DNA of 64,000 nt, taken from the NCBI RefSeq assembly GCF_028476545.1, contig NW_026731687.1, forward strand, positions 124,001 to 188,000, in the 5' to 3' direction. The translations under genes and the position numbers were made by a program. Shown piece by piece: positions 13,235 through 26,210 of this stretch; position 1 is the stretch's first letter; every line of letters begins with the position of its first letter. The notes beneath the pieces are model-generated. The model was given only the letters and a program-made list of their open reading frames with translations, searched no databases and was not told the DNA's origin. The stretch comes from Physella acuta (taxonomy: Eukaryota > Mollusca > Gastropoda > Physidae).

Positions 13235-13330
13235 GTATATACGTATATATAGCGTGTTAAAAATTCGGCGCCTTTTTTGCTCTTTTCGCTCCCCCTACAA
13301 CGAAAACCTGGATACGCCTCTGGTCATATC

Positions 13331-14534
13331 ATATATACAAAGTCATCTATTACATATTTCGCTAAATTATAATAGTATAATATATACAAACCACACTGCT
13401 ATTTTTTTTTCAAACTTGTATAAAACCAACAAACAAACAAAATATTTTTTTTTCAGATTTTAGTGAGCATTGGATAAGATATTGATAAAGTGAATGGTAT
13501 TTTTTGAAGGTTTAATTAGTAATATATGTCCGCAATTGTGCCACATTCAAATAAAGTGTCCTACTTTTAGAAAAACATTTGTGTAGCTTGTAGAATTCCA
13601 ACTTTAATGTTGGTTGTCAATGGGGTTGTGATATTCAGTGTTATTCAATATGGTTGCCAATTGTAGTTGTGATATTCAGGGTTGTTCAATAAGGTTGCCA
13701 ATTGTGGTTGTGATGCTACGGGTTGTTGGATTTTTTCTGCAACTCGTGGTTGTTATGTTGGTGGTTGTTCAATGGTTGTGATTGTACACTTTTCAGCAAT
13801 GTGATACACAGACATTTCATCTACTTTTGTGATGGCAGTAGAGCTAGTCATTGTGATACCAAACAATATGTGATATGTTGTCTGAAGTTCATATTTACCA
13901 AACCAGATGTGATATGTTGTATTTTATAGAAAAGTTGGATTATTGGAAGATTTGTGATATAACTGTAACTAGGGTTGGTTTTTTTTGTATATAACAAGGG
14001 TTTTATAATATACTAGGGTTGGGGGTAAATAATTTAAAGCAAGCGGTTTTCATGATATAACTAATATTGGGGTTTTGTAATATACCAGATATTGGGGTTT
14101 TGTAGTAAACCAAATATTGGGGTTTTGTAATATAACTAGGCTGGGATTTTGTGAAATAATGGGTTGGGTTTTGTGATACATCTATAATAGGAGACTTTGC
14201 CAGTGTCGGGTGTGTTGTACTTGAGTTGTATGTTTAGTTGTTACAGTGTTCAGATACAATGTTGATTTTTTTTTTTTTTTGTTGGTAGAAAATCTTGCTC
14301 ACGCGATACTTAACGAACGAGTTGATACCTACACGATAGACACGCTATACCAAGCTAATCACCAGGATCAATTCGTTTTTATTGTAACTTAAAACCATAG
14401 GTTTTTTCTTCTATTAGAATGAATGTCGATTTATGACAGTGAGGTTGCGATCACATTGTATGAAAGCCATTTTAATGTCTAGCGCATTAATCTAGTCTAC
14501 CTCTATTTGTATTCATTTGGTATCAGGGTTGGTT
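13331..14534. other. Intergenic, degenerate short repeats
   Basis: Loose tandem repeats such as gttgtgatattcagggttgt at 13610-13720 and ggggttttgtaatata at 14050-14160 are visible. No gene or transposon is recognised. Confidence 0.55.
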
Positions 14535-14945
14535 GAGTAGACTAGCACTTGGTGTAGAGTGTACCTGGTGTAGACTAGCACCTGGTGTAGAATACACCTT
14601 TGTAGGACACACCTGGTGTAGACTATCACCTGGTGTAGGACACACCTGGTGTAGGACACCTCGTGTAGGACACACCTGGCGTAGAACACCTGGTGTAGAA
14701 CACCTGGTGTAGGACACACCTGGTGTTGGACACACCTGGTGTAGGACACACCTGGTGTAGGACACACCTGGTGTAGGACACCTGGTGTAGGATATACCCT
14801 GTGTAGGACACACCTGGTGTAGGACACACCTGGTGTAGACTATCACATGGTGTAGGACACACCTGGTGTAGGACACCTGGTGTAGGATATACCCTGTGTA
14901 GGACACACCTGGTGTAGGACACATTTGTTGAAGGACACGCCAGGT
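14535..14945. repeat. 16-bp minisatellite with about 11-bp variants
   Basis: The unit is ggtgtaggacacacct. A higher-order duplication is visible: the block holding gtaggatataccctgtgtag occurs twice, at about 14787 and 14881. Minus-strand frames of 98-146 codons over it are repeat artefacts. Confidence 0.92.
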
Positions 14946-15049
14946 GTGAGATGCATCATACACTTAGTATTTCGTATCATTTGTAGACAGTCGTGGGTTA
15001 CTTAATAAAACTTACTAAACCTCCCCAGTCTTCGTGTGAGTCAATGCTT

Positions 15050-15290
15050 TCATGTTTCGTCGTTAAGTGGATTTTTGTTTCGTCGTTATGTAGGGCTTGT
15101 TGTGTCGTTTTGTGGGTTTTTAGATGTATCGTTGTGTGGGTCTTAGTTTCGTCCTTGTTAATGTTTGTTGCGTCGATATGTAGGTTTTATATTCGTCGTA
15201 ATGTGGGGTTTTGTTTCGTTGTTATGTGTATGTTCGCTTTTTTATGTAGGCTTTAGCTTTGGCGTTATGTATTTTTTTGTCGTTATTGTG
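15050..15290. repeat. Degenerate 20-30-bp repeat
   Basis: Imperfect copies of tttcgtcgttatgtagg and relatives (tcgttgtgtgggtcttag) recur about 9 times. They are much older or faster diverged than the neighbouring arrays. Confidence 0.7.
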
Positions 15291-15299
15291 TTTAGGTTT

Positions 15300-15930
15300 A
15301 GTTACTTTCTTCTGAGTTCATCAACAGGCAGAGAGATGAGGAAAGTTCATCGCCATTGTTATCAATATACCAAGTAACTCAAACAGTAGTAACACAAATT
15401 GTATCTAACGTCAATACACACTGTTCCCCTTTATGAAATACCTGCTTTGATTCACAGTGTCTAGAGAGTAGAATTTAATAACAATATAAGTTCTGCTTGC
15501 AGCAAAAATATTTTCAACACAACTTACAGATTTCTTCTGTAAAAGAACTTCCAATATTCTCAGTGGCTTATTTTTTATTGCAACCAGTTTACTAAATTTT
15601 TAATACTTTAAAATGAATTAATCGACAAATTTAATTTATTACTAATTTTGTTGTAATTTTTTCCTTCATTATTGTTTTCTCAGCTGCCAAACAGCTTATT
15701 AAATTATTTGAATTGGATGGGAGAAAAAAAAATGACATTGTTAAAAAATGAAGATTAATTTTAATTGACGTGTAAATTGATTTGACATTTAAACAACACG
15801 GGGTGTTGTATGAGGCAGGCGTCGTCTCATCATGTTTATTGTAGTCGTCATGTTGTGAGGGGAAAATAATTATTGTCGTTGGCACATTGTCTTAGGCGCA
15901 CTACCAAATGCCAGAGTGACGATATGTAAT
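15300..15930. other. Intergenic, AT-rich, nothing recognised
   Basis: Only AT-rich sequence with short homopolymer runs is visible. An 84-codon minus frame at 15631-15885 has no recognisable features. Confidence 0.5.
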
Positions 15931-16050
15931 GCCCTAACATCCACTGTGTCTCTGGATGATCCTCAACATCCACTATGTCACTGGATAATGCCCCAAATAT
16001 CCACTGTGTCACTGGATAATGCCCAAACATCCACTATGTCACTGGATAAA
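15931..16050. repeat. 33-bp minisatellite, about 4 copies
   Basis: The unit contains catccactgtgtcactggat followed by aatgcccaaa. Its length in codons gives short frames on both strands. Confidence 0.85.
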
Positions 16051-16069
16051 GCAAGCCATCCAAGATTTA

Positions 16070-16319
16070 TGTGGACGAACAACGTTCGTGCCTGGCCGCT
16101 CAATACGGGTATCACGTGATTGTATCTGTACATCCTGCGGGCATCAGCTGACGACCCCCGGGCCACAGGTGGCGCTGGTACACCGGAAATTAACCCCGAC
16201 CCTGGTGAATGTGGGGATCGACCCGCGGGAATACCTCACCCACACCCATAGGCAAAAAACTGCGCCTGTGTTTTACCAAGGGACCCGTCGGGTTGGATTT
16301 ATTCACGTTTTGGCGCCCC
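16070..16319. other. GC-rich island, possible exon remnant, unknown
   Basis: This 250-bp stretch is clearly GC-richer than its flanks, with cgacccccgggccacagg in the middle. One + frame stays open, but no domain, splice site or start is convincing. It directly abuts the inverted-repeat element at 16328 and could be a fragment of another mobile element. Confidence 0.3.
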
Positions 16320-16327
16320 AAGTAAAC

Positions 16328-17312
16328 GGTAAACGGAAAAAAAGTCACAGTTTTTGCTAGGAAAAAAAAAACACAGAAAAAAAGTCACAGTTTTTGCTAG
16401 GAAAAAAAGTCACAGAAAAAAAGTCACAGTGGAAAAATTTTATCGGAAAAAAAGTCACAGAAATAAAGTCACAGAAAAAAAGTCACAAAAATCTTTTTAG
16501 AAATATTTTTATTAATTTGATAAAAATTGTAAAATTTTGTATGTTTATTGTTGTGGGTTATATTTTTTGATAGCATACATTATTTATAGACGTTAAAAGC
16601 ATTATGATTTATAACAATTGTAAAAAAAACTCTAAGATAATAAACACAACAATCTCAACATTTGTTACGTATTTAGATAAATACGCGGTAGAAAAGTTAA
16701 TTATAAAAGAAATTTAGGCACATTTTGCCGTAGGCTATTCTCTGGTCGGCCTCTCCTCAGTAGGCATTGTCCGAACATATTTTGTGGTGTTGACGTTATG
16801 CGTTATGCGTCATCAAGCCTTTGAGCCTTGTCGGCTTTCTGTTTTGATCCTAAGTTTTGTTATGTAATGAGCGTGATAAATGTGGGCAGTAAAGGTGGTT
16901 GAACTAATCATAACTATTGTTGCCATGAGTTGAGGGCAGCAAGTCAGATGAACTTACCATTTCACGGTAATTTAATATTGGTATTTAAAAAAAACACGAT
17001 GAAAAACGTGGACTCTATTAAATGCTACTAATCTTAAGTTTAAAATAATTACAATCTACATACTTCATAATAAATATATTTAGATGAATTATAAAAATTC
17101 CTATGCGTATACAGCCTACACACATTACATTACATTTAATTAATCCTAAGTTAATTTGCACTCTCTAAATATTTAATACATAAAAGTATTAACAAATATC
17201 ATGCAAATATATATTTGTGACTTTTTTTCCTGTGACTTTTTTTCCTGTGACTTTTTTTCTGTGTTTTTTTTTCCTGTGTTTTTTTTTTCCTGTGACTTTT
17301 TTTCCTACAATC
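16328..17312. mobile_element. Inverted-repeat element with multiplied subterminal motif
   Basis: The motif ggaaaaaaagtcacag is repeated about 7 times with variants at 16343-16490. Its reverse complement, ctgtgactttttttcc, is repeated about 5 times at 17217-17305. The 700-bp interior is AT-rich without coding sequence. The 8-mer aagtaaac flanks both ends (16320-16327 and 17313-17320), which would be a target-site duplication. Class is uncertain: an 8-bp TSD suggests hAT, but the ends lack the CAGTG start of the other hAT elements here. Confidence 0.65.
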
Positions 17313-17321
17313 AAGTAAACT

Positions 17322-17735
17322 CGGCTGGTTAGTTGGGGTGTTGTGGTGGTGTGTTAGGTCTGGTACCACTTGCTGGTTAGTTGTGGTGGTGTGTTAGGTC
17401 TGGTATCACTTGCTGGTTAGTTGTGGTGGTGTGTTAGGTCTGGTATCACTTGCTGGTTAGTTGTGGTGGTGTGTTAGGTCTGGTACCACGTGCTGGTTAG
17501 TTGTGGTGGTGTGTTAGGTCTGGTATCACTTGCTGGTTAGTTGGGGTGGTGTGTCAGGTCTGGTATCACTTGCTGGTTAGTTGGGGTGGTGTGTCAGGTC
17601 TGGTATCACTTGCTGGTTAGTTGGGGTGGTGTGTCAGGTCTGGTATCACTTGCTGGTTAGTTGGGGTGGTGTGTCAGGTCTGGTATCACTTGCTGGTTAG
17701 TTGGGGTGGTGTGTCAGAAGATCTGGTATCACTTT
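17322..17735. repeat. 40-bp minisatellite, about 10 copies
   Basis: The unit contains gctggttagttgtggtggtg and ttaggtctggtatcactt. The left five copies read gttgtggtg...gttagg and the right five gttggggtg...gtcagg, so the array has two clean halves. It begins within ten bases of the element at 16328-17312. Confidence 0.93.
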
Positions 17736-17961
17736 CTGGTTAGCCGTACAGTTTTAGGCATTTAGCATCAAAATTTAGTTCGGGTGACGCCGTCGCCCCA
17801 ATTCACTAGAAATGTATATATGGCTGATAAAATTTAACCTTTATTTTATACACCAGTCGCAACAATACTGCCAATGTTTACAAACTGACACGTACAAAGC
17901 ATCTATTTATATAAGGACAGCGTGTAAGAATACGAATTGAACTTTGAACTTAGGTCATGGG

Positions 17962-18105
17962 CAGTTTTTCTTCCAGGCGCCTCATCTCGCCATCCCCCTT
18001 CCCCTCAAGTCTACCGCCCCCCCCCCCCCTCCCCGCTACGAACGGAATTGAAATTTATATAGAAAGTAAATAATTTTACCAATGTCCGCATTGCGGAAAA
18101 TTTTT
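17962..18105. mobile_element. Degraded MITE, same family as 2711-2897
   Basis: It starts cagtttttcttccaggc and shares the body ctacgaacggaattgaaat followed by ttatatagaaagta. The right end is not clear, and it runs almost directly into the minisatellite at 18108. Confidence 0.6.
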
Positions 18106-18107
18106 GA

Positions 18108-18380
18108 CAAAATGTCCATATTTTATTTCCTAGGTCGCCAGTCTTTAAGCCACGACAAAATGTCCATATTTTATTTCCTAGGTCGCCAGTCTTTAAGCCA
18201 CGACAAAATGTCCATATTTTATTTCCTAAGTCGCCAGTCTTACAGCCACGACAAAATGTCCATATTTTATTTCCTAAGTCGCCAGTTAAGCCACGACAAA
18301 ATGTCCATATTTTATTTCCTAAGTCGCCAGTTAAGCCACGACAAAATGTCCATATTTTATTTCCTAAGCCGCCTGTCTTT
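18108..18380. repeat. 44-48-bp minisatellite, 6 copies
   Basis: The unit contains gacaaaatgtccatatttta and cctaggtcgccagtctttaag. The right-hand copies lack four bases (cagttaagcc), shortening the unit to 44 bp. Confidence 0.93.
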
Positions 18381-18564
18381 AAGCTGCTGTCTCTGTGTCC
18401 ATCCGTCAAGTCTTAAGCCGACCAGTCACGTGATGGTCCAGACTAATTAAAAGTTGCATTTAATGAACTCCATCAAAGGCTTATGGTCTGTTTAACTGGA
18501 ATTAAATCTCGGTTAAAACCCAGGCTAATCAAGACAACTTGTTAGATGGCCAAACTCTGAGTTA

Positions 18565-18685
18565 TGTTGGTCTATTTTCTTCAGCTTGTTAGATGGCCAA
18601 GCTGGGTTAAGTTGGCCATTTTTCTACAGCTTGTCAGATGGCCAAATCCTGGGTTAAGTTGGCCCTTGTTCCTCAGCTTATCAGA
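18565..18685. repeat. About 46-bp repeat, 3 copies
   Basis: Copies share cagcttgttagatggccaa followed by a variable stretch and ggttaagttggcc. Confidence 0.8.
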
Positions 18686-18884
18686 CAGTCACGTGATAGG
18701 TCACGAGGCTGTAGAATCAGATATCAAGTTTTTTAAAACCCCTGTACCCAACGTGACCCCTGACCCCTCTCTACCGGGACAATAGCCCGTCTCCGTCAGC
18801 ATGCTAGACACGTCCTGGCAATTGACTCGAGGTCTGCTTCTTTATTGGCTCACGTCCTGTGCTCTTCTGCTCAAGGGTCTTGTG

Positions 18885-19165
18885 GCCTCGTATGGCCATC
18901 GTATCGGGAGTTTTGTGGCCATCGTATCGGGAGTCTTGGTGGCCATCGTATCGGGAGTTTTGTGGCCTCGTATGGCCATTGTATCGGGAGTTTTGTGGCC
19001 ATCGTATCGGGAGTCTTGTGGCCATCGTATCGTTAGTCCTGTGGCCATCGTATCGTGAGTTTTGTGGCCATCGTATCGGGAGCTTTGTGGCCATCGTATC
19101 GTTAGTCTTGTGGTCTCATATGGCCATCGTATCGTGAGTTTTGTGGCCATCGTATGGCAATTCTT
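18885..19165. repeat. 23-bp minisatellite, about 12 copies
   Basis: The unit is close to tggccatcgtatcgggagtt plus ttg, with cctcgtatggccat variants. Overlapping short frames on both strands are artefacts. Confidence 0.92.
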
Positions 19166-19485
19166 TCGGCAATCGTATGACCATCTTATGGTGTCTCTTA
19201 TAGTCATAGTTTAGTCTTGTGGCCATAGTCAAGTCTGGTGGCCAAAGTCAAGTCTAGTTGTAATTATCGAGTCCTGGGGCCATCCTATCACGCGTCATAT
19301 GGCCACCTATTCAGAATTTGAAAATGCACTAGTGACTGTCAGAGTAGATTTAGAGGCGAGCTCCAGTCTACCTATCAACACTTATTGTTAGGCGATAAAA
19401 CCTAAGTACATACCCGCTCGGCTATCATACGATCAATCCCCATAGCACATAACACATCATACGATCAATCCCCATGGTCCATAAC

Positions 19486-19735
19486 CAGTGGCGTAGGCAG
19501 GGGTGGGGGGGTGGGGGGGTCAGAACACCCCCCGTAGACACCTCGGTATATACATAAAGGTTGAGCGGGGTGCAAATCAAACGTTTGAGGGGGGGGGGGG
19601 TGCAAATCAAAAGTTTGTCCTCGGGGGCCGGGGAGGGACGCTACGCCTCTGATATATACATTTATAATGCGGGAAGAAATTTGAACCGCCCCCCCCCCCC
19701 CCCCCCCCCATGAGACGATCCTGACTACGCCACTG
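19486..19735. mobile_element. hAT-type MITE with 8-bp TSD
   Basis: The ends are cagtggcgtaggcagg and cctgactacgccactg, 16-bp inverted repeats with one mismatch. Flanks are tccataac (19478-19485) and cccataac (19736-19743), a 7/8 match for an 8-bp duplication. The interior is built from long G and C tracts with no coding potential. Confidence 0.87.
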
Positions 19736-19743
19736 CCCATAAC

Positions 19744-20080
19744 ACCTAGGAATTTAACGCAAGTCAAGTCAAGGCTGAGTCAATGAAAGTCAAACATGGC
19801 CGCCAACCTAGGTAGTGTCAGTGGTGTACCAAAAGGTCATCAACAAAGTTCACATCACAGGAAATGATCAAACAAAATTAGGTCACAGGTCATAAACTCT
19901 ATTCATTTTTCCTATTTGATTTTTCATTTAATTAATTCGCGATATTATTTTTAATTAAAAAGTTAATTAAATTAGATAAAATAAATGTATAGATTTTTTT
20001 TTATAAATCAGGAAAAAAACCGAAATCAGCTTTAAATCTGGCAGCGTTATGAAAATTATTTTTGTTTGTTCTCTGCCCAG
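19744..20080. other. Intergenic, nothing recognised
   Basis: Plain AT-rich sequence without visible repeats or coding features. Confidence 0.5.
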
Positions 20081-20257
20081 TGCCTCCCTCAGTGGGGCAT
20101 CAATGCCAGCCAGAGCCAGACTAAACGGCCGAGTTCTGGCACTCTCCACCGGTTTAATCCCTCCACTTCCGGTTGTCCACAAAGGTGTTTGTTGATGACG
20201 CCGCTACAGTCGATGAGCGACCAGAATCCTCACGCCGTGTTCGACTTCTCTCCCTGA
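20081..20257 (+). CDS. Candidate terminal exon, product unknown
   Basis: A polypyrimidine-rich acceptor (ttgttctctgcccag) is followed by a GC-rich 177-bp open frame beginning CLPQWGINASQSQ and ending AVFDFSP, then TGA at 20255-20257. Composition is exon-like against AT-rich flanks. No family is recognised and no partner exon was found in the window. It could be an alternative last exon of the upstream transporter, a fragment of a mobile element, or chance. It is a low-confidence call. Confidence 0.25.
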   Translation, partial: CLPQWGINASQSQTKRPSSGTLHRFNPSTSGCPQRCLLMTPLQSMSDQNPHAVFDFSP

Positions 20258-20556
20258 CTCGGAGGAGAAGATTACAAACATTGTGAATGGCACCTTCATT
20301 ATTTTGGTTGGCCTGGAAAATCGAAGAGTCAGATTTGCATCGAACGTAACGGTTTTCATTAATGGGATCTGGGTGGGGCGGGGGTGAGGCGGGCCAGCGG
20401 TGAGGGAGGTGTGCTGCGCAAATACTCGGAGCTGCAAGTACTCACGTTTATCTGGCGTTTATGTCAGTCGGGCTGTCAGTCGATCAGTCGGTCCGTCAGT
20501 GGTTTTGTCAGTCAGTCATCGAGTGAGTCGTAAATCGATGAAAAGGGAAATAGGTC

Positions 20557-20959
<403 letters not shown>

Positions 20960-21174
20960 ATCCAGCCAGCCTGACTGTGAGTCTGAGATTGTGTCAGCCT
21001 ATCAGTATGTCAGTTAGTCCGTCTGTCAGTCAGTCCGTCTGTCAGTCACTAACCTGTCAGATAGATTGATTTTATAGGCTAATGGATCAAATGAGTGGAT
21101 GTAGAAATGGCTGGTGGTGGTGGCTGTACTTGTTGTACTGATGGATGAAGCCACCACCTCCAGTGCACGCCAAT

Positions 21175-21430
21175 AGAAGGTGAGTCTATTTTAACGACAG
21201 AATGACACTTGTGACCGTTTAATGGTGATTCTACTGTCACGCCAACGTGACACTTGTGGCCGTTTGATGGTGATTCTAGTGTCACGCCAACGTCACAATT
21301 ATGGCCAATCACGCACATCTATGGTAATTCTAGTGTCACGCCAACGTGATCACGCCAATCAAAGGTGAGTATAGTGTCACGACGCCAACGTGACAATTGT
21401 GGCCGATCACACCAATGCATGGTGAATCTG
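21175..21430. repeat. About 42-bp repeat, 5-6 degenerate copies
   Basis: Copies share ggtgattctagtgtcacgcc followed by aacgtgacacttgtggcc. Confidence 0.8.
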
Positions 21431-21672
21431 GTTCGCTTCATACCACATTTTAAGAACTGCTCACAATTGTGCACACTGTAACACAGCTAATCTATTTACT
21501 ATTGCTACTGTACTTTCTGTTAGATCATTTGTGCACAAGTGGGATTATAAATAAGGTTTATAGTGTGTGTATGTATATGTGTGATATGTGTTAGTAAGCC
21601 AGTATGTGCAAGATGGGCTAAAAGTAACGAGATTGCAAGTAACTGTTCTACAAGAATGTAAAACAGCTAAGG
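21431..21672. other. Intergenic spacer
   Basis: No recognisable feature apart from the agctaagg target site at its right edge, the left half of the duplication around the hAT element. Confidence 0.5.
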
Positions 21673-23462
21673 CAGTGGTTCCCAACCTTTTTCGAGTGGC
21701 GACCCCCTTTTATAAAAAGTAAGTGCCCCGCGACCCCCATAGAATTAAAGAGCCGAAATTAGTATGGAAAGTAATAAGCACTAAAATAAGATTTTCTAGT
21801 AGACTTTCAATATGAACTACTCTTGATAACTGTTTTAATAGCATGAGTAAAATTGCATACTATACACTAAACCTTCGTGGTTAAGTTTTTAATTTTTAAA
21901 AATTTTTGTTAACGCCAACCTATGTCATTATAATTATCTTAATTTTGTTTTTAATCGAAGAATAGTGTTGAAAATATATTCTCGAAAAGTCAATCAATTT
22001 TACGTTTGGGTATGAATGGTGAATACTACACCAAAATTGTGTCTGCAGTTTTTCATCTTACTCGGAATCATTCTGCAAATCAGAGAATTCATCTTGTAAT
22101 TTATCGGGAATGCTGGCAACATCAAGGGAAAAATATAATGGGTAATGCGTAAATGCATATTCTTCTTTTTTCAGCTCAGAGAAATAGCGATGCAGTTCGT
22201 TTTCAAGAGATTCAAGATGCCCAGAAATCGCTTCTTTTAAATTTTTAATTATCTCACAATCAGATTCATCTACCACACCGCAGAGTTTCTCAAATTTACA
22301 ATATTTCCAAGATTTATTTTCTTTACCGATTTTGCAGCTTTGATAAAAATGCCCCAAGATTATCATGGAAAGTTATAATATTCGTTCATTTTCCCTGAAT
22401 CTTCAGGTTAAGCTTATCTTGATGTTCGAACACATCTGCTAGGTATGATACTCTCTCCAACCACTCTATGTCGTTTTAAGTATACCAAAAAGTCTTGTTT
22501 CCTTTGCACTTCCAAGAACAATTTGATTTCAGATTTCAATTCAAAAACACAATTTACAACATTTCGTTTGACAGCCAGCGTACTGTAGTGTAGAAGAGCA
22601 GAACCTCGTGATCTATATTAATGTTTTTGCTCAGTTCTTTGAAGGCTCCAGATTTTATATAATTTACGACTTATACTAGCAATGGACTCTTGATGTCGAT
22701 TGGTTAGTGCAGTGGTTAGGGAGCTAAACCTTTTCTGTTTTCTGAAAGTCCGATTTTGAGCTAAACATAGATGGTGCACCATCCGTACAAACCCCAAAAG
22801 CCGTTCTAACCCATTTTAATCCTCCCGTTTAAAAAAAAACGTATTTATTTTCTCGATGCTATCTACCACAAAATAGCAACTCTTCTTTGCTATCATCCGC
22901 ATGGATATAGACACAGACCAGCAACTGCCAACACGAACTCACGTCTGTTGATTTATCAACTTGAAAAGCAAACAATGATGAAAGCTTAATTTCAATAAAA
23001 ATGTGTTATTTAACATTTACGTACATGCAGCGTTTGATGAGATTTTCTCCTATTGTTTTTTTTTTTTTTTTGCTTGGCATTTTCTATCGCGACTTCATTT
23101 GATGCTTGCACTGCACTAATGCTGGTGAAAACTTCCTGTTCGATCAAGTCTCTGGCGTTTGCAACTAGCTTCTTACCGACGAAAGAACTCCATATATTTT
23201 TTGTGTTCCGAATAACTTTTCTCAAATGACGTTTTAGTTTTGAAGATTTCATAGATTCGTGACTGAGAACAGCTTTGTACAGTGCGCTTTGTTTCTTCTC
23301 TATTACATTTCCAGTGATGTTAATGAAGCCGAATTTCAAAAATTCTTCTAAATATTTATGTTTTGTTTCAAATTACTAAGGTTTAGTATACCAGTTGGCG
23401 ACCCCCCAGAAAGACCTTCGCGACCCCCAGGGGGGTCGCGACCCCCAGGTTGGGAACCCGTG
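21673..23462 (-). mobile_element. hAT transposon, decayed, with perfect 8-bp TSD
   Basis: It starts cagtggttcccaacct and ends aggttgggaacccgtg (inverted ends, 14/16), with further palindromic gcgaccccc blocks just inside. The 8-bp duplication agctaagg lies at 21665-21672 and 23463-23470. The minus strand carries remains of a transposase related to the ZBED5/SCAND3-like group of domesticated hAT proteins. At 1.79 kb it is shorter than an intact autonomous copy. Confidence 0.93.
22058..23345 (-). pseudogene. Broken hAT transposase
   Basis: Read on the minus strand from 23345 down, fragments in several frames match the family layout: YLKFGFINITG-like N-terminus, ESMKSSKLKRHL (BED-associated region), VCTDGAPSM followed by KSDFQKTEK (catalytic-domain region), VFELKSEIKLFL, and WLERVSYLADVFEHQDKLNL near the 3' part. 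The longest open pieces are 22058-22366 and 23010-23339. In-frame stops at several points (for example after IQGK and after TEK), frameshifts between pieces and loss of the zinc-binding Cys/His cluster show that it is inactive. Confidence 0.88.
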
Positions 23463-23839
23463 AGCTAAGGGGAAGTAACGCCAAATGTTGCAGCCACTTC
23501 TTTATTTTACAATGATCTCCCTTTTCTAGTTTTTCAGAAGAGCTTACTCGATGTTTACCATTTTAAAATGTGCAGTCGATTTAAAACCAAAATATTATGA
23601 CACTCACCAGTTCATCTGAAATTTAGAATTTTTACCTGGACTGTACAACATTGCTTAATCCTGTTTAATTAAATGATTACATAGGGGAGATTAAAACGTT
23701 AATACAAAAGAAGTTAAACATTGTAATGATTATTGCCCTTGTTGACCAAAAAATTTTTTTCTGAAATTAGTGTCATGACTTTGAATTGTGAAAATTGCGA
23801 AAAATTTTGACCTCTATCCTACATATCTTTCCATTTTCA

Positions 23840-24665
23840 CAGCACCTTCCTCACACCACCCCCACCTCCCTCACATCACCACCCCACCTCCCTCACATCA
23901 CCACCCCACCTCCCTCACATCAGACCCACCTCCCTCACATCACCACCCCCACCTTCCTCACATCACCACCCCACCTCCCTCACATCACCACCCCACCTCC
24001 CTCACATCACCACCCCACCTCCCTCACATCACCCCCACCTCCCTCACATCCCCACACCCACCTTCCTCACACCACCCCCACCTCCCTCACATCACCACCC
24101 CCACCTCCCTCACATCAAGACCCCACCTCCTTCCCTCACATCACCACCCCACCCCACCTCCCTCACATCACCACCCTCACCTCCCTCACATCACCACCCC
24201 ACCTCCCTCACATCACCACCCCCACCTCTCTCACATCACCACCCCCACCTCCCTCACATCACCACCCCCACCTCTCTCACATCACCACCCCCACCTCTCT
24301 CACATCACCACCCCCACCTCCCTCACATCACCACCACCCCACCTCCCTCACATCACCACCCTACCTCCCACACATCACCACCCCACCTCCCTCACATCAC
24401 AACCCCACCTCCCTTACATCACCACCCTCACCTCCCTCACATCACCACCCCCACCTCCCTTACATCACCACCCTCACCTCCCTCACATCACCACCCCCAC
24501 CTCCCTCACATCACAACCCCACCTCCCTTACATCACCACCCCCACCTCTCTCACATCACCACCCCCACCTCCCTCACATCACCACCACCCCACCTCCCTC
24601 ACATCACCACCCCACCTCCCTCACATCACCACCCCACCTTCCTCAGATCACCACCACACCTCCCC
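23840..24665. repeat. 22-24-bp C-rich minisatellite, about 35 copies
   Basis: The unit is cacctccctcacatcaccac plus 2-4 C. Variable C-run length shifts frame repeatedly, yet two + frames stay open for more than 300 codons because the unit lacks stops. This is not a gene. Confidence 0.95.
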
Positions 24666-24669
24666 CACC

Positions 24670-25783
24670 TCAGTACACATTGAACTTAAAGTTAACACTA
24701 CATCTCACTTTAATCCAACACTAAACCCCATATTACAACCCTTTGCCAAATCTACGCCACAAAACAATTACTTCCTTCATAATACCTTAATCCCACTAGA
24801 TACTAGTCTAGTGTAAACAATAATCCTTACTATGTTCTTTATTCATTCGACACTGCATGAGTCGGGGTGGGGGGGGGAGCAAGTTGAAAGGGGTTAGTCT
24901 CTCGCACCCATTACGGTATATTCTAAATCTAAAGTGTTTGCATAGTTTTATTTCTAGAAATAATCAATGAAAGTATTCCGTCAAGCGTGAAAAATGAGAA
25001 ATTTGAACTTTAGTTGGCCTCAATAACACACATGTGAAGACATGTTTAGACCCTCGACCCCCACACTCACACACCCCCACTCTACTTGTCCGTTCTATCA
25101 TAGTCTATCATAGTCTAACAAACATTTGTAGCCCGATGTCTGACTATAAACACTTATGAAAATAGGTGTGTTGGTTTGTTAGTGGTACGGTCATCTCAGG
25201 TTTAATGTTGTGAACAGAACTTAGGGTTAGGGCCAAGGTAAGGTTTGGGGGAGGGTTAGCGTTGATATTAGTGAGTCATCTTTGTTGTTAAATTATCTAA
25301 CAGGTAATGTAAACACTTTTTAAAAAACGTCATGTGTGTGGTATTTTCGAAGAGGGAATACTACAAACGCATATTTTAATGTGCGTTAAAGTGCAAGCCA
25401 TTCTGAGGTTTACAAAAAGCTGTTGATCAGAAATCATTCTGTCAAAGTCCTCGGTTTACTCCAATTTCTCGTTCTTCTAGTCAAATTTCAGCCGTCCAGA
25501 AAATTTCAGCCGTCCAGTCAAATTTCAGCCGTCCATCAACATCCAAATATAGTATATCGATCTAAAGCGAATGGTTGATGCAGCTATTTTTGTTATTCCA
25601 TTTGTCCCACGCAACTGGAGCGTGACTGAAATCACTGATGCGTGTAGCCGAACAATAACAAAATACACTTTTAGCTTTAATTTAAGTTTAGTTTCATAAA
25701 CAAGTTAAAAATAGTGTCAGAAACACGTAAAGGTAGATAAAAGATAGTCAACACCAACGTTTATGTTTTTACACACTTTACTG

Positions 25784-25785
<2 letters not shown>
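24670..25785. other. Intergenic, nothing recognised
   Basis: The sequence is unique and AT-rich, with a short triple repeat of tttcagccgtcca near 25490-25535. Confidence 0.5.

Positions 25786-26210
<425 letters not shown>

Noticed and set aside
22700-22790. tRNA-like A-box text (ttggttagtgcagtggttag) suggesting a SINE
   Set aside because: No convincing B box, and the surrounding minus-strand sequence continues the hAT transposase (DGAPSM and SDFQK).
23788-24816. Two + strand frames of 309-342 codons rich in Pro, His and Ser
   Set aside because: They coincide with the cacctccctcacatcaccac array and differ only by reading frame.
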